Notes: generated by a model not told the origin, from the letters alone. DNA of 64,000 nt from Streptomonospora salina (GCF_014204715.1 NZ_JACHLY010000001.1:2998501-3062500); one strand, 5' to 3'; counted from the first letter of the stretch, positions 44,845 to 56,772 are shown. Program-made: numbers and translations.

Positions 44845-46374
44845 ATGCGCACCTGGCGACGGGCGCCGCTGGCAGCGGCCGCGGGCGTCGCGCTGCTTGT
44901 CGCGGGGAGCGCCTGCACGTCCGACGACGAGACCGACGAGGCACCGGAGTCGCCGCGCCCGCTGCCCACCGCCTTCCACGGCGAACTCCCGCCGGGGGTG
45001 GGCGGCGATCCGCTGCGGCACTTGCACGGGCCCGGCGGCGAAGGCCCCGACATCCTCGACGACGACATGGGCGTGCGGCTCTCCTCGGTCGGCGACGCCT
45101 TCCTCATCAGCTCCAACAGCCAGGAGCGCCACCTGCTGCTGGACGCCGAGGACGGGCGGACGCTCTGGCGCGGCGAACGGCACATCCGGCGGTTCGGCCT
45201 GGACGCCGACGGATCGCAGGTGCTGGTCGCCGACGGCAGCGACGGCGGAACCGAGGTGATCGGCGACGACGGCGAGACCGTGTGGTCCGGCACGGGGGAC
45301 CGGGCGTCCTTCGTCGGCGGCGCGGTGGTGCGCCGCCCCGCCGACTGGACCGCCGCGGACCCCTACGGCGACTACACGGTCCGCGCCCCGGACGGCGCGA
45401 AGCTGTGGGAGTACACCTTCCAGGCCCCTCCCGCCGCCGGGGAGGAGACGGGCGACGGCGGCACCGGGGACGACGCCGCCGACCCCGACCCCGACCCCGA
45501 CCGCAACGGCGTGCCCGTCGCGGCCCGCGACGGCGTCCTGCTGCTCGACGACGGCCGCGGACTGCTGCAGGCGCGCGCCATCGGCGAGGACGACGCCGGA
45601 GAACTGCTGTGGAGCGTCGCCGGCGACGCCCCGGAGCTGGCCGGCGGCACCGACGTCCGGCGGCCCCGGCCCCAGGTCGTCGGCGGCTACGAGATCCCGG
45701 CGGGGTCCGAGGACGGCGCGACGACGGACCCGGGCGAGGACGGCACCGGAACCCCGCAGGACGAGCAGAGCTCCTCGCCGGGCCCCGACGCCGGCTCGCC
45801 CTCCGCTGCGCCCCCCTCGCCCGAGGGCACCGGAACCGCTTCCGGCGGCGGCGCGACACGCACCGCCGCACTGGTGCGCTGGACCGTCCCCGAAGAGCCC
45901 TCGGTGCTGTCGCTGCACGACCTGCACAGCGGCGATCTGCTGTGGAGCCTCGCCGAGCCCGGCGCCAACCCCTCCGCCGACGAGTTCGCGCCGCCCCCGC
46001 TGCAGGGCGCCCTCTACGAGCCGGACACGGGCACGGTACTGCTGCCGCAGGCCACCGGCGAGACCCCGCTGATCGCCGTCGACCTGGCGGCCGGCGAGAT
46101 CCGCTGGCAGTTCGAGGACGAATTCGAGCAGGCGATCTCGCCCGCGCTGGCCATGGGCGGCTACATCTACGGCGACGCCCGCGGCAGCGGCGACGCCTCC
46201 GGTGCGCAAGTGGTGCTGAACGCCGAAGACAAGGACGTCGCAGCCGAAGGGATCGGCGCCTACGTCGAAACGGCCACCGACGACGGCTACAGCATCGTCG
46301 TCAGCGGCCGCCAACGCTTCGTCTTCCCGCCCGCCGGGGGCTCCGGAGACGGCGACACGCCCCCGGCCGACTAG
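44845..46374 (+). CDS. Lipoprotein with PQQ/WD-like beta-propeller repeats
   Basis: The 509-residue product has a lipoprotein signal (LLVAGSAC, Cys 25) and repeated blades with PQQ-enzyme-like motifs: LLLDAEDGRTLWRGE, VIGDDGETVWSG, RAPDGAKLWEYTF, HDLHSGDLLWSLAEP, VDLAAGEIRWQFEDE. Between blades lie acidic, Gly/Ser/Pro-rich linkers (about 195-215 and 290-335). No catalytic residues are evident. An extracytoplasmic scaffold or sensor role is likely for such proteins, but no partner is indicated. GGGAGTGACC precedes the ATG. Confidence 0.82.
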   Translation: MRTWRRAPLAAAAGVALLVAGSACTSDDETDEAPESPRPLPTAFHGELPPGVGGDPLRHLHGPGGEGPDILDDDMGVRLSSVGDAFLISSNSQERHLLLDAEDGRTLWRGERHIRRFGLDADGSQVLVADGSDGGTEVIGDDGETVWSGTGDRASFVGGAVVRRPADWTAADPYGDYTVRAPDGAKLWEYTFQAPPAAGEETGDGGTGDDAADPDPDPDRNGVPVAARDGVLLLDDGRGLLQARAIGEDDAGELLWSVAGDAPELAGGTDVRRPRPQVVGGYEIPAGSEDGATTDPGEDGTGTPQDEQSSSPGPDAGSPSAAPPSPEGTGTASGGGATRTAALVRWTVPEEPSVLSLHDLHSGDLLWSLAEPGANPSADEFAPPPLQGALYEPDTGTVLLPQATGETPLIAVDLAAGEIRWQFEDEFEQAISPALAMGGYIYGDARGSGDASGAQVVLNAEDKDVAAEGIGAYVETATDDGYSIVVSGRQRFVFPPAGGSGDGDTPPAD

Positions 46375-46506
46375 GGGCGCCGTCCCCGCGCGCCTGCGGA
46401 CCCCCGGATCCTCCGGGCGGCGGCTGCGGCCCGGACACCTCGGAGCGCCCGGCGGCCCTGCCCCGCATTGGCCCGCCGCGAGCGCGGTTGCCTAACATCC
46501 GGAGGT

Positions 46507-48419
46507 ATGGAGACGCCGGATAGCGGTCCGCAGACCGCGCAAGGGGACGGGGCCGCCGGGCTTACGCTCGCGGACTTTCCCGAGGCCACGTACGAACGGT
46601 GGCGCGAACTCGTCGCCGGGGTGCTGAAGAAGACCGGCGCGGAGGTCGATCCCGACGATCCCGCGCCCGAGGAGGCGCTGGCCACCGACACCTACGACGG
46701 CATCCGGCTGCGCCCGCTGTACACCGACGGAGACACCCCCGACCCCGGTTATCCCGGCCTGGCGCCGTTCACCCGCGGCGGCCGCCCGCACGGCGGCGTC
46801 ACCGACGGATGGGAGGTGCGCCAACAGCACCGCGACCCGCGCCCCGACCGCACCCGGCAGGCGGTGCTCGCCGACGCGGAGAACGGCGTGGGCGCGCTGT
46901 GGCTGGTCTGCGGCGGGTCCGGCGTCCCCGTCGCCGCGATCGGCGAGGTCCTGGCCGACGTCCACCTCGACTTCTGCCCGGTGACCCTCGAACCCGGCAC
47001 CGACTACGCGGCGGCCGCCCGCGAGCTGGTGCGCGCCTGGACCGACCGGGGACTTCCCGCGAGTTCGGTGAGCGGCGGCCTGGGCATCGACCCGCTCAGC
47101 ACCGCGGCCCGCACCGGCGAACCCGCCGAGGTCGGGCAGGCGGCGCACACCGCCGCCGCTTTCGCCGAGCGCCACCCCCGCCTGCGGCTCGTCACCGCCG
47201 ACGCCACGCCCTACCACGAGGCCGGCGGATCCGACGCCCAGGAGCTGGGGGCCGCCGTGGCCGCGGGTGTGGCCTACCTGCGGGCGCTGACCGGCGAAGG
47301 GCTGGAACCGGCTGAGGCCGCCCGGCGTTTGGAGTTCCGTTTCGCCGCGACCGCCGACCAGTTCGCGACGATCGCCAAGCTCCGGGCGGCGCGGGCGATG
47401 TGGGACCGGGTGCTGGAGGCCTGCGGACTGGACGCCGCCGACCGCCCGCCCATGTACCAGCACGCCGCCACCTCGGCGGCCATGGCCACCCGCCGCGACG
47501 CCCACGTCAACATGGTCCGCACCACGCTCGCGTGCTTCGCCGCCGGCGCGGCCGGCGCCGACGCCGTGACGGTACTGCCGTTCGACTCCGCCCTGGGCCT
47601 GCCCGACGGCTTCGCGCGGCGCATCGCCCGCAACACCCACGCGCTGCTGGCGGAGGAGTCCCACCTCACCCGGGTCGTCGACCCCGCAGGCGGCTCGTAC
47701 TACGTCGAGCGCCGCACCGCCGACCTCTACGGCGCCGGCTGGGCGTTCTTCCAGGAGCTGGAGGCCGCGGGCGGCATGGCCGAGGCGCTGGCGGGCGGTC
47801 TGGTCGCCGAGCGGATCGAGGAGGTGTGGCTTCGGCGCCGCGACGCCGTCGCCCACCGGCGCGACCCCATCACCGGCGTCAGCGAGTTCCCCGACCTCGA
47901 CGAAGCTCCGATCGAGCGCGATCCGCACCCCGACGCGGCGCAACCGCCCGCCGCGGGCGGCGCGGCGCTGCCGCGGCGGCGCTACGCCCAGGAGTTCGAG
48001 CGGCTGCGCGACCGCTCCGACGCCCACCTCGCCGCGACCGGTGCGCGTCCGCGCGCCTATCTGGCCACGCTGGGGCCGGTCGCCGGCCACACCGCGCGCG
48101 CAGCGTTCGCCGGCAACCTGCTGCGCTCCGGCGGGATCGAGACCGTGGGCGCGGACTCCACCGGAGGCGCCGACGAAGCGGCAGCCGGCTTCCGCGGCAG
48201 CGGCGCCCGAATCGCCTGCCTGTGCGGCGACGATTCCCGCTACACCGAGCACGCCGCGGCTGCCGCCGCCGCGCTCAAGGAAGCCGGGGCCGAACGGGTG
48301 CTGCTGGCGGGGCGCCCGGAGGCCGCGCCCGCAGAGGCCCCGGTGGACGCGTTCTGCTTCGCCGGATGCGACGCGCCCGAGCTGTTGGCAGACCTGCACG
48401 ACGCCCTGGGGGTGGCCGA

Positions 48420-48423
<4 letters not shown>
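46507..48423 (+). CDS. mutA: Methylmalonyl-CoA mutase small subunit
   Basis: The 638-residue product carries the mutase TIM-barrel fold with family sequence ([60 protein letters not shown]) but lacks the B12-binding DxHxxG motif in its C-terminal domain, as expected for the non-catalytic small subunit. It forms a heterodimer with MutB to interconvert succinyl-CoA and (R)-methylmalonyl-CoA. A TAACAT box (46491-46496) lies 10 nt before the ATG, and GGAGG is only 1 nt from it, so leaderless initiation is plausible. The stop overlaps the mutB start. Confidence 0.95.
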
Positions 48424-50651
<2,228 letters not shown>

Positions 50652-50682
50652 GGCCCGCAGCGCGATCCGCCGGGGAGGCGCG

Positions 50683-51741
50683 GTGAGCCGCACGGTCGAC
50701 ATCGGCGCCTACGCCGAAGGGGTCCTGGCCGGGCACCGCCCCACGCTCGCCCGCGCCATCACCCTCGTGGAGTCCCGCCGGCCCGACCACGCCGAACTGG
50801 CCCAGCAGCTGCTGGTGCGGCTGCTGCCGCACGCGGGCGGCGCGCACCGCGTCGGCATCACCGGTGTTCCCGGGGTGGGCAAGTCGACCTTCATCGACAC
50901 CGCGGGCACCCGGCTGACCGAGCGGGGCCACCGTGTCGCGGTCCTGGCCGTCGACCCTTCGTCCACGCGCAGCGGCGGGAGCATCCTCGGGGACAAGACC
51001 CGGATGGAGCGGCTGTCGATCGACCCGCAGGCGTTCGTGCGCCCGTCGCCCACGGCGGGCACGCTGGGCGGGGTCGCTCGGGCCACGCGCGCGACCATGG
51101 TGCTGATGGAGGCCGCGGGATTCGACATGGTGCTGGTCGAAACCGTCGGCGTGGGCCAGTCCGAGGTCGCGGTGGCCAACATGGTCGACTGCTTCTGCCT
51201 GCTGACTCTGGCGCGCACCGGGGACCAGCTGCAGGGGATCAAGAAGGGCGTGCTGGAGCTGGTCGACCTGGTCGCGGTGAACAAGGCCGACGGCCCGCAC
51301 GAGGCCGACGCCCGCACGGCCGCACGGGAGCTGTCGCGTGCCCTGCGGATGCTGCAGCCGGTGCACCCGGACTGGCGGCCGCCGGTGCTGACCTGTAGCG
51401 GGCTGACCGGAGAGGGGATCGACGGGTTCTGGCAGACCGTCCGCGACCACCGCGGCACGCTGGAGGAGGCGGGCGAGTTCGCCGCCCGCCGCAGCCGCCA
51501 GCGGGTCGACTGGATGTGGGCGCAGGTGCGGGAACGCCTGATGGACAGCCTGACGGCGGATCCGCGGGTGCGCGAGGAGAGCCCGCGCCTGGAGGACGGG
51601 GTCCGCGCGGGGCGGATTCCCGCCGCGTTGGCGGCCGAGCGGATCCTCGCCGCGTTCGCGGGGCCGGGGTTCGGGGGCGGACCGGGTGCCGACGATGCGC
51701 GTCGGGGACGGGATTCGTCACATCACCCGGAGAGCCCGTGA
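50683..51741 (+). CDS. meaB: MeaB/ArgK-type G3E GTPase, mutase chaperone
   Basis: The 352-residue product has Walker [10 protein letters not shown] near residue 61, the MeaB switch segment [20 protein letters not shown], base-recognition NKAD, and the motif [19 protein letters not shown]. MeaB protects methylmalonyl-CoA mutase from inactivation and gates loading or release of cobalamin by GTP hydrolysis. Its position directly after mutAB on the same strand supports that role. GTG start with GGGGAGG upstream. The C-terminal 30 residues are variable and probably disordered. Confidence 0.95.
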   Translation: MSRTVDIGAYAEGVLAGHRPTLARAITLVESRRPDHAELAQQLLVRLLPHAGGAHRVGITGVPGVGKSTFIDTAGTRLTERGHRVAVLAVDPSSTRSGGSILGDKTRMERLSIDPQAFVRPSPTAGTLGGVARATRATMVLMEAAGFDMVLVETVGVGQSEVAVANMVDCFCLLTLARTGDQLQGIKKGVLELVDLVAVNKADGPHEADARTAARELSRALRMLQPVHPDWRPPVLTCSGLTGEGIDGFWQTVRDHRGTLEEAGEFAARRSRQRVDWMWAQVRERLMDSLTADPRVREESPRLEDGVRAGRIPAALAAERILAAFAGPGFGGGPGADDARRGRDSSHHPESP

Positions 51742-52054
51742 TCGCGGGGGTGGACGGCGGGCATGCAACAGGTCACAATAGCGGCGCGTCTGGATTGCCG
51801 TTCATGTGGAGAAAATACTTGCGCTACGGCATTCCCGTCGGACGACTGGGCTAATACCGTATGTGGTCGAAGGCCTACGGAATCAGGGCGCCGACGCTCG
51901 GCGTCCCGGCACGTCGGCGCCGGTCGCTCCGCGAGTCCCCCGCCGGCGGTCGCAGCCGAGAGGAACCGCGGATGGACCCCTACCGAAATCCGCAGTTGTC
52001 CGTAGGGTGAGCAAGGGGACCCCTCATCGACACGTGGGGCTGGGAGGAGTGAAC
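51742..52054. other. 313-bp gap before the STAS gene
   Basis: The AT-richer part around 51775-51860 includes TAATAC (51852-51857), a possible -10, but no matching -35 was found. No gene supported. Confidence 0.3.
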
Positions 52055-52426
52055 GTGCAGAGGCTTGGGCTGAGTACCCGGGTCGAGAATCACAGTGTGA
52101 TCGTGAGTGTCGAGGGCGACCTCGACATCGCGACCGCCGACGACCTCCACGAGCATGTCCTGTCCGCGATCGACAAGCACGGGCCGTGGCTGATCCTCGA
52201 TCTGACCGGGCTGGAGTTCATGGACTCCAGCGGTCTGAACGTCGTCATCAACGCCTACCGTGCCGTCAAGGAGCACGGTGGCAGCCTTGCGCTGGCCGCG
52301 CCGAACGAACGGGTGACCAAAGTCGTCCGCCTCGTCGGCCTGCACCGGCAGGTTCCGGTCCACAATTCCGTTTCGGCGGCGGTCAACGCCATGGAGCTGC
52401 TGGAGAGCAAGCAGCAGGCGGGCTGA
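52055..52426 (+). CDS. STAS-domain anti-anti-sigma factor
   Basis: The 123-residue SpoIIAA/RsbV-like protein begins VQRLGLSTRVENHSVIVSVE. The phosphorylatable serine lies in the classical LTGLEFMDSSGLNVVINAYR motif (residue about 58). It would bind and neutralise an HATPase anti-sigma factor when unphosphorylated. The GTG at 52055 has GGGAGG at optimal distance (7 nt), better than the GTG at 52049. Whether it partners the damaged HATPase at 38815 or one outside the window is unknown; BldG-like proteins of this size control development and stress sigma factors in actinomycetes. Confidence 0.92.
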   Translation: MQRLGLSTRVENHSVIVSVEGDLDIATADDLHEHVLSAIDKHGPWLILDLTGLEFMDSSGLNVVINAYRAVKEHGGSLALAAPNERVTKVVRLVGLHRQVPVHNSVSAAVNAMELLESKQQAG

Positions 52427-52591
52427 GCGCCCGCACCGCCATGGCCGCCCGCGCCGCGGCGCGTGGCGCCCCGGGGGTCCGGGGTCGCCGCGGTGCCGTG
52501 CACAGGAACGCATACGACACGCAGCCTCGACGGCCCGCCGGAGGCGCCGCGCGCCCCGCGTTCTCCGGTCCCGCCGAGTGCGCGGTCCGCG

Positions 52592-53062
52592 TTACGGGGC
52601 CGTGTAGTAGGCCTCGCCCTCCTCGCGGGCGTGGGCGATGCGGCGCATGATGCGCTCGTTCATCGCGGGCATCCGCTCCGGGGCGAACCAGCCGACCTCC
52701 AAGGACTCGTCTTCGTCGGCGTGTGCGCTGCCGCCCGCCGGGCGGCAGCGGAAGGCGATGTCCATGAACTGCACCCGGTCGCCGTTGGGATAGGTGAACG
52801 GCGGCTCGGTGACGACGCTGGCGATCCGCTCGGGAACCACGTCGACGCCGGTCTCCTCGGCGACCTCGCGGACGAGGGCGGCCGCCGGCTGCTCACCGGG
52901 CTCCAGGATGCCGCCGGGGGTGCTCCAGGATCCGTCGTCCGCCCGCCGGTGCAGCAGGACCTCCCCCGACTCCGCTATGACCACGGCCGTCACGCCGGTC
53001 AGCCAGAGTGGTTCGTGGCCGACGTGCTTGCGCAGGCTGAGGATGAACTCCGGTGTGGCCAT
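52592..53062 (-). CDS. NUDIX hydrolase
   Basis: The 156-residue product from ATG 53062 starts MATPEFILSLRKHVGHEPLW. It has an intact Nudix box (GGILEPGEQPAAALVREVAE followed by ETGVDV), matching Gx5Ex7REVxEExGU and so able to bind Mg2+ and cleave nucleoside diphosphate derivatives. The WLTGVTAVVIAESGEVLLHR start and the FDIAFRC-like strand are typical of actinobacterial MutT/ADP-ribose-type enzymes; substrate unknown. It converges on the STAS gene. Confidence 0.93.
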   Translation of the reverse strand: MATPEFILSLRKHVGHEPLWLTGVTAVVIAESGEVLLHRRADDGSWSTPGGILEPGEQPAAALVREVAEETGVDVVPERIASVVTEPPFTYPNGDRVQFMDIAFRCRPAGGSAHADEDESLEVGWFAPERMPAMNERIMRRIAHAREEGEAYYTAP

Positions 53063-53174
53063 GGCACCGAGATTACCCAGCCGGGGCGGCGACGGCGGGG
53101 CCCGCGTGCAGGTGCGGCGCGGGCTCGGTTGCGCCGCCCGGCCGTGGCGGGCGGGACGGCCGGGCGGCGGGAGG

Positions 53175-53450
53175 TCATCCCCACAGGCGGCGCATCGTCC
53201 AATCGCCGGTGGTGTCGTCGCAGGTGATGTCGGCGATGCTGAGTTCGCCTTCGGGCGACTCGGCGGCCACGCGGACCAGCCGTACGTCGGTGGCCGTGGC
53301 CTGAGCGCCGCCGCGGGAGGCGGGCTTGCCCGGCGACGACCACGTGCCGATGACGCGCCGGACACGGTAGGTGTGGTCGCGCCAGGCGAAGAACGCAGGG
53401 TGGCCGCCGGTGGTCGATCTGACGTCGATCCGTTCGTTGTAGAGACTCAC
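53175..53450 (-). CDS. DUF6504-like small protein, probably LexA-controlled
   Basis: The 91-residue product from GTG 53450 reads VSLYNERIDVRSTTGGHPAF and then FAWRDHTYRVRRVIGTWSS, ending DTTGDWTMRRLWG. The F-x-W-R-x-x-x-Y-x-V-x-x-V...W and final D-x-x-x-xxW-x-x-x-R-x-W motifs match DUF6504. I recall DUF6504 genes lying beside imuB/dnaE2 mutasome genes in Streptomyces and relatives. No ribosome-binding site precedes the GTG; a TACACT -10 box (53462-53457) 7 nt upstream suggests a leaderless message. An excellent SOS-box palindrome abuts that -10. A DNA-damage role is inference. Confidence 0.75.
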   Translation of the reverse strand: MSLYNERIDVRSTTGGHPAFFAWRDHTYRVRRVIGTWSSPGKPASRGGAQATATDVRLVRVAAESPEGELSIADITCDDTTGDWTMRRLWG

Positions 53451-53462
53451 CCGGGAAGTGTA

Positions 53463-53478
53463 TCGAACCTGTGTTCGA
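53463..53478 (-). promoter_or_regulatory. LexA (SOS) box upstream of the DUF6504 gene
   Basis: TCGAACCTGTGTTCGA has perfect 6-bp arms around 4 bp and matches the Gram-positive/actinobacterial LexA consensus CGAAC-N4-GTTCG. It lies immediately upstream of the -10 box, in the promoter spacer, an ideal repressor position. The rest of the 316-bp gap up to the TetR gene (53479-53766) shows nothing else recognised. Confidence 0.8.
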
Positions 53479-53766
53479 TCGCGCATCGGGTTCGGGCGTG
53501 TCGCGGCGGTTTCACCAGCCTAGGGCCGGTGCCGGCGCCGCTGTCGGAGTACGCGCCGCCGCGGCCGGATCGGGGCCTGCGGTCGTATTCGCGACCTGCG
53601 CGGACGTCGCCGCTTCCGGTTCCGGCCACGGCGTTCGCCGCGGCGTTGCGCGCGGACGGGTGCGCACACTGCGGCGGATCCGTCGGGGTCGTGCGCAGCG
53701 ACCGACCGGATGGTATGTCTATCCTGGAAGCCGCTCCAGCATGAAGGCCGGAAGACGGGAAGACGC

Positions 53767-54426
53767 ATGCAGAACACGGACGGCTCCGAGCGGCCGGCGA
53801 CCGCACCCGACCGCAGCCTCGCGGTTCCCGACCGGCTGCTCTCGGCCGCTTCGCGGCTCTTCGCCGATCGCGGCTTCGAGCGGACCTCGGTGCAGGAGCT
53901 CGTTTCGGCCGCCGGGGTGACCAAGGGGGCGATGTACCACTACTTCACCTCCAAGGACGACCTGCTGTACGCGATCTATCAGCGTGTGCTGACGATGCAG
54001 ATGGAGCGGCTGAACCGGTTCGCCGGTGCCCGAGGGACCCCGCGCGAGCGGTTGTACGGCGCCGCGGCCGACGTCGTGCACACCACGGTGGACAACCTCG
54101 ACGACACCCGGATCTTCTTCCGGTCGCTGCACATGCTCTCCGACGACCGGCAGACCGCCGTGCGCAAGGAGCGCCGCCAGTACCACGAACGCTTCCGTGC
54201 CATCGTCGAAGAAGGGCGGCGCAGCGGCGAATTCCGCGCCGACGTGCCCGCCGACATCGCCGTCACCCAGTATTTCGGCGCCGTCCACCACCTCAGTACG
54301 TGGTACCACGGCGCCGGCGAGCTCACCGGCGCGCAGGTGGGCGCCTACTTCGCCGACCTGCTGCTGTCGGGCCTGACTCCGGATGAGCCGGGCGGCGCGG
54401 ATCCGCCGGGGCCCGCCGTGCAGTGA
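53767..54426 (+). CDS. TetR-family regulator
   Basis: The 219-residue product has a TetR HTH (about 22-70: PDRLLSAASRLFADRGFERT, VTKGAMYHYFTSKDDLLYAI). A C-terminal helical domain includes RIFFRSLHMLSDDRQTAVRK and YFGAVHHLSTWYH, resembling acyl-CoA-responsive FadR/KstR2-like TetR proteins. A lipid-related ligand is therefore possible but unproven. No gene is divergent from it nearby and no TTACT-N4-AGTAA site lies upstream, so I cannot link it to the fadE5/etfD operators. The ATG at 53767 lies at a normal distance from the HTH. Confidence 0.9.
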   Translation: MQNTDGSERPATAPDRSLAVPDRLLSAASRLFADRGFERTSVQELVSAAGVTKGAMYHYFTSKDDLLYAIYQRVLTMQMERLNRFAGARGTPRERLYGAAADVVHTTVDNLDDTRIFFRSLHMLSDDRQTAVRKERRQYHERFRAIVEEGRRSGEFRADVPADIAVTQYFGAVHHLSTWYHGAGELTGAQVGAYFADLLLSGLTPDEPGGADPPGPAVQ

Positions 54427-54447
54427 GCGGGGGACGTCCGCGCGGTC

Positions 54448-55467
54448 TCAGAAGAAGACGCGCCCCGGGCGGGCGGGGTCGCGCAGAGCGGCCATGCGCT
54501 TGGTGTTGGCGGGGCGGCTGGACAGCAGGTTGTACAGGAGCAGGAACAGCCCGCGGTCGGTGCGCGCCCGCTCGGCCATCTCGCTCATGTTGACCTGCTC
54601 GTACAACCGGGTGCCGCCGGCGAGCAGCCGGATCGCGTGCACGCCTTCGGGGCAGTGCGCGTGCGCGTGGTCGTCGGCGGTGTACTCCATCGCCCGCGAC
54701 AGCGACGGTCCCAGCAGGGGCACCAGGCGCCCCGGTGCCGTCGAGGCTCGCAGCCAGAGGGACGCGTGGCCCGCCGCGATGTGGCCCAACTGGTGCGCGA
54801 CCACGAAGCGCAGAGCGTCGGGGTCGCGCACCCCGCCGCCGGTCTCGAACAAATCGCCCGGGACGACGATGTAGCGCCGCCGACCGTGGCCGGGGGCCCA
54901 GGCGCGCTGCCCGCCGGCGACCGGCCACACGTAGGCGTCGGGCGCGCACGGTAGCCCCATCCGGGCGCTGAGCAGGCGGATCGCGTGGTCGGCGGCGGGG
55001 AACTGCGTCGGGGAGATCCGCACCGACTGCGCCCGCTGCCGGGCGTGCCGCAGCCCGCTCGACGCCCAGCAGCCGACCGGTATCCCGGTGAGCACGAGCG
55101 CTGCGGCCCACAGTGCGGCGCCGCCGGGTGCCGTCCACAGGATGTGGACGGACACGGCCGGGACGGACGCGGTCACCAGCGCCGCTGCGGCAGCCAGCGG
55201 CCACTCCCAGGGGTGCCGGGAGACGCAGGGGGCGTCGGCCGGCGTCCCCGCTTCGGTGCGCGGACCGGAACCGGGCGGTGCCGGTGACGGGCGCGGCGGT
55301 ACCCGGCCGGAACCCCCGCCCGGGCGGGCGGGGAGGGGCTGCGGTTCCCGCCGGGTGAGCGCCGCAGGCCCCCCGGCGGCGGACGTGTGCCCGGGGCGCG
55401 GCCGTGTGGCGGAGCGCAGCGGTGGGAGGCGGTGCTGACCGCTGCCGGAGGCCGCCGTTCGCGTCAT
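54448..55467 (-). CDS. M48-like membrane protein with HQLGH in place of HExxH
   Basis: The 339-residue product has a disordered Pro/Arg-rich N-terminus (1-85), two membrane helices (about 88-110 and 115-135), then an M48-type peptidase-like domain: FVVAHQLGHIAAGHASLW, followed by SRAMEYTADDHAHAH. The second motif supplies the zinc-ligand Glu. In active M48 enzymes the first reads HExxH; here the catalytic Glu is Gln, so proteolysis should be lost while zinc binding may remain. It could act as a regulator or scaffold. The first in-frame ATG is at 55467; the true start may lie further in because the first 80 residues are low-complexity. Confidence 0.75.
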   Translation of the reverse strand: MTRTAASGSGQHRLPPLRSATRPRPGHTSAAGGPAALTRREPQPLPARPGGGSGRVPPRPSPAPPGSGPRTEAGTPADAPCVSRHPWEWPLAAAAALVTASVPAVSVHILWTAPGGAALWAAALVLTGIPVGCWASSGLRHARQRAQSVRISPTQFPAADHAIRLLSARMGLPCAPDAYVWPVAGGQRAWAPGHGRRRYIVVPGDLFETGGGVRDPDALRFVVAHQLGHIAAGHASLWLRASTAPGRLVPLLGPSLSRAMEYTADDHAHAHCPEGVHAIRLLAGGTRLYEQVNMSEMAERARTDRGLFLLLYNLLSSRPANTKRMAALRDPARPGRVFF

Positions 55468-55749
55468 GGTGCTGCCCTCCTCCGCGTCCGTCGTGCCAGT
55501 TCCGACACGCGCGTGTACGTCAAGTTATCGCATATAACTGTCAGTATCGGATGGAGGTGCCGGAGATTTGGGCGTGTCCGGAGGCAGGGACCCTGGGGCG
55601 CGGCCGGATCCGGGCCGGTCCGCGGACCGCAGCCCCCGGTCCGCAGTCCCCGGTCCGCAGTCCGCGCCCGCGGAGGGTGCGGTGAGCAGGGCCGGGACGC
55701 GGGAGCGCGGCGATCGGGGATGCGCCGCCCACCAGTGCCCGGGCCCGGG

Positions 55750-56502
55750 CTAGTCGGTGCCTTCGTAGTGGCGGAACTCGTGGGCGAGGAAGTCCAGGAA
55801 GGCGTCGACTTGGGCCGGGTCGTAGCCGGGCCGCGCCCGCGTCGTCGAGAACTTGACGCGGTCCACCTGGGAGCCCGTCAGCGGCGCGCGCTCGGGGTGA
55901 CCGTGAACCAGGGCCTCCAGCGTGGCTTCGGCGCTGTCGAGGAAGGCGTCGACCTCCTCCTCGTGGTAACCGGTGGTGAGCCGGGTCGTGGAGAACTGCT
56001 GGTTGCGGATGTCCTCCGGCCGCAGCGGCGCGCGCCCGGCCTGCGCCGACGGCGGAGGACCGAGGGGGCGGGCCGGCGGGGGCGCGGGGTCCGTCGGAGC
56101 GGGATCCGGTGGAGGAGGCGGCGGGGCGGGCCCGGCGCCGTGCCGCGCGGGCGGCGGTTGCGGCGGTTGCGGCGGTCCGTGCCCGGGCTGCGGACCGATG
56201 GCGGGCCAGGCCGCCTCGGAGGGGTGGATAAGGCCGTGCGCCCGCAGTTCGGCGGCGACGATGTCGAGGAAGGCGTCGACCTCCTGCTCGTCGTATCCGG
56301 GACTCAGGCGTGTAGTCCGGAACTTCGCGTGCTCGACCTCCTCGGCTGTTATGGGCGGCCCGCTGCGCAGGCCCCCTTGGAGGCCCGCGAACGTGGCCTC
56401 CACCCGATCGAGCAGCTGGTCGACGTCATCCTCGTTATAGCCCGGGCGCAAGCGCACCGTGTTGAATTGCTTGTTTCGGATGTCACCGGGTGTCAGAGGC
56501 AT
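55750..56502 (-). CDS. Protein with four DivIVA-like motifs and a proline-rich linker
   Basis: The 250-residue product contains four copies of a DivIVA-domain motif of the form (D/V)IRNKQFNT-xRLRPGYN-xx-VD-x(2)LD: KQFNTVRLRPGYNEDDVDQL (about 11-30), AKFRTTRLSPGYDEQEVDAF, QQFSTTRLTTGYHEEEVDAF and VKFSTTRARPGYDPAQVDAF. Pairs are separated by a linker of about 50 residues rich in Pro/Ala/Gly. No coiled coil follows, so it is not a canonical DivIVA. The ATG at 56502 lies inside direct repeat A; the repeat carries its promoter region and first codons. A membrane-curvature or polar scaffold role is inferred from the motif only. Confidence 0.8.
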   Translation of the reverse strand: MPLTPGDIRNKQFNTVRLRPGYNEDDVDQLLDRVEATFAGLQGGLRSGPPITAEEVEHAKFRTTRLSPGYDEQEVDAFLDIVAAELRAHGLIHPSEAAWPAIGPQPGHGPPQPPQPPPARHGAGPAPPPPPPDPAPTDPAPPPARPLGPPPSAQAGRAPLRPEDIRNQQFSTTRLTTGYHEEEVDAFLDSAEATLEALVHGHPERAPLTGSQVDRVKFSTTRARPGYDPAQVDAFLDFLAHEFRHYEGTD

Positions 56503-56582
56503 GGCTACATTGTGCCGATTCTTCGGCGGACGGTGGGCGAAGGCGCCTCGGTCAGCGTCGTGAACCGGTCCGGCGCCCGCCG
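56477..56582. repeat. Direct repeat A (106 bp) at the left end of the inserted cassette
   Basis: 102 of 106 bases are identical to 59877-59982. It covers the first nine codons of the DivIVA-motif gene and about 80 bp upstream. The two copies are offset by exactly 3400 bp. Confidence 0.95.
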
Positions 56583-56772
56583 TGCGCCCGCCGGCGGCGT
56601 GCGAGGCCACCATGACCGCACGTGGGTGGACCGACGTCGGGTATTACTCGGATACCGGTGTCAGCGGTCGGGATCCCGACGCCACGCCGGTCCGGTTCCA
56701 GCGAGCGTAGGGACGCCGCGCGCGGCGGACGCACAGACGTCGCAGTGGCCATCGCGGGTCTGGAACCTCGTG

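Noticed and set aside
53767-54426. This TetR gene as regulator of the fadE5/etfD palindromes
   Set aside because: The C-terminal domain would allow it, but there is no TTACT-N4-AGTAA site upstream of its own gene and it is far from both targets; kept only as a possibility.
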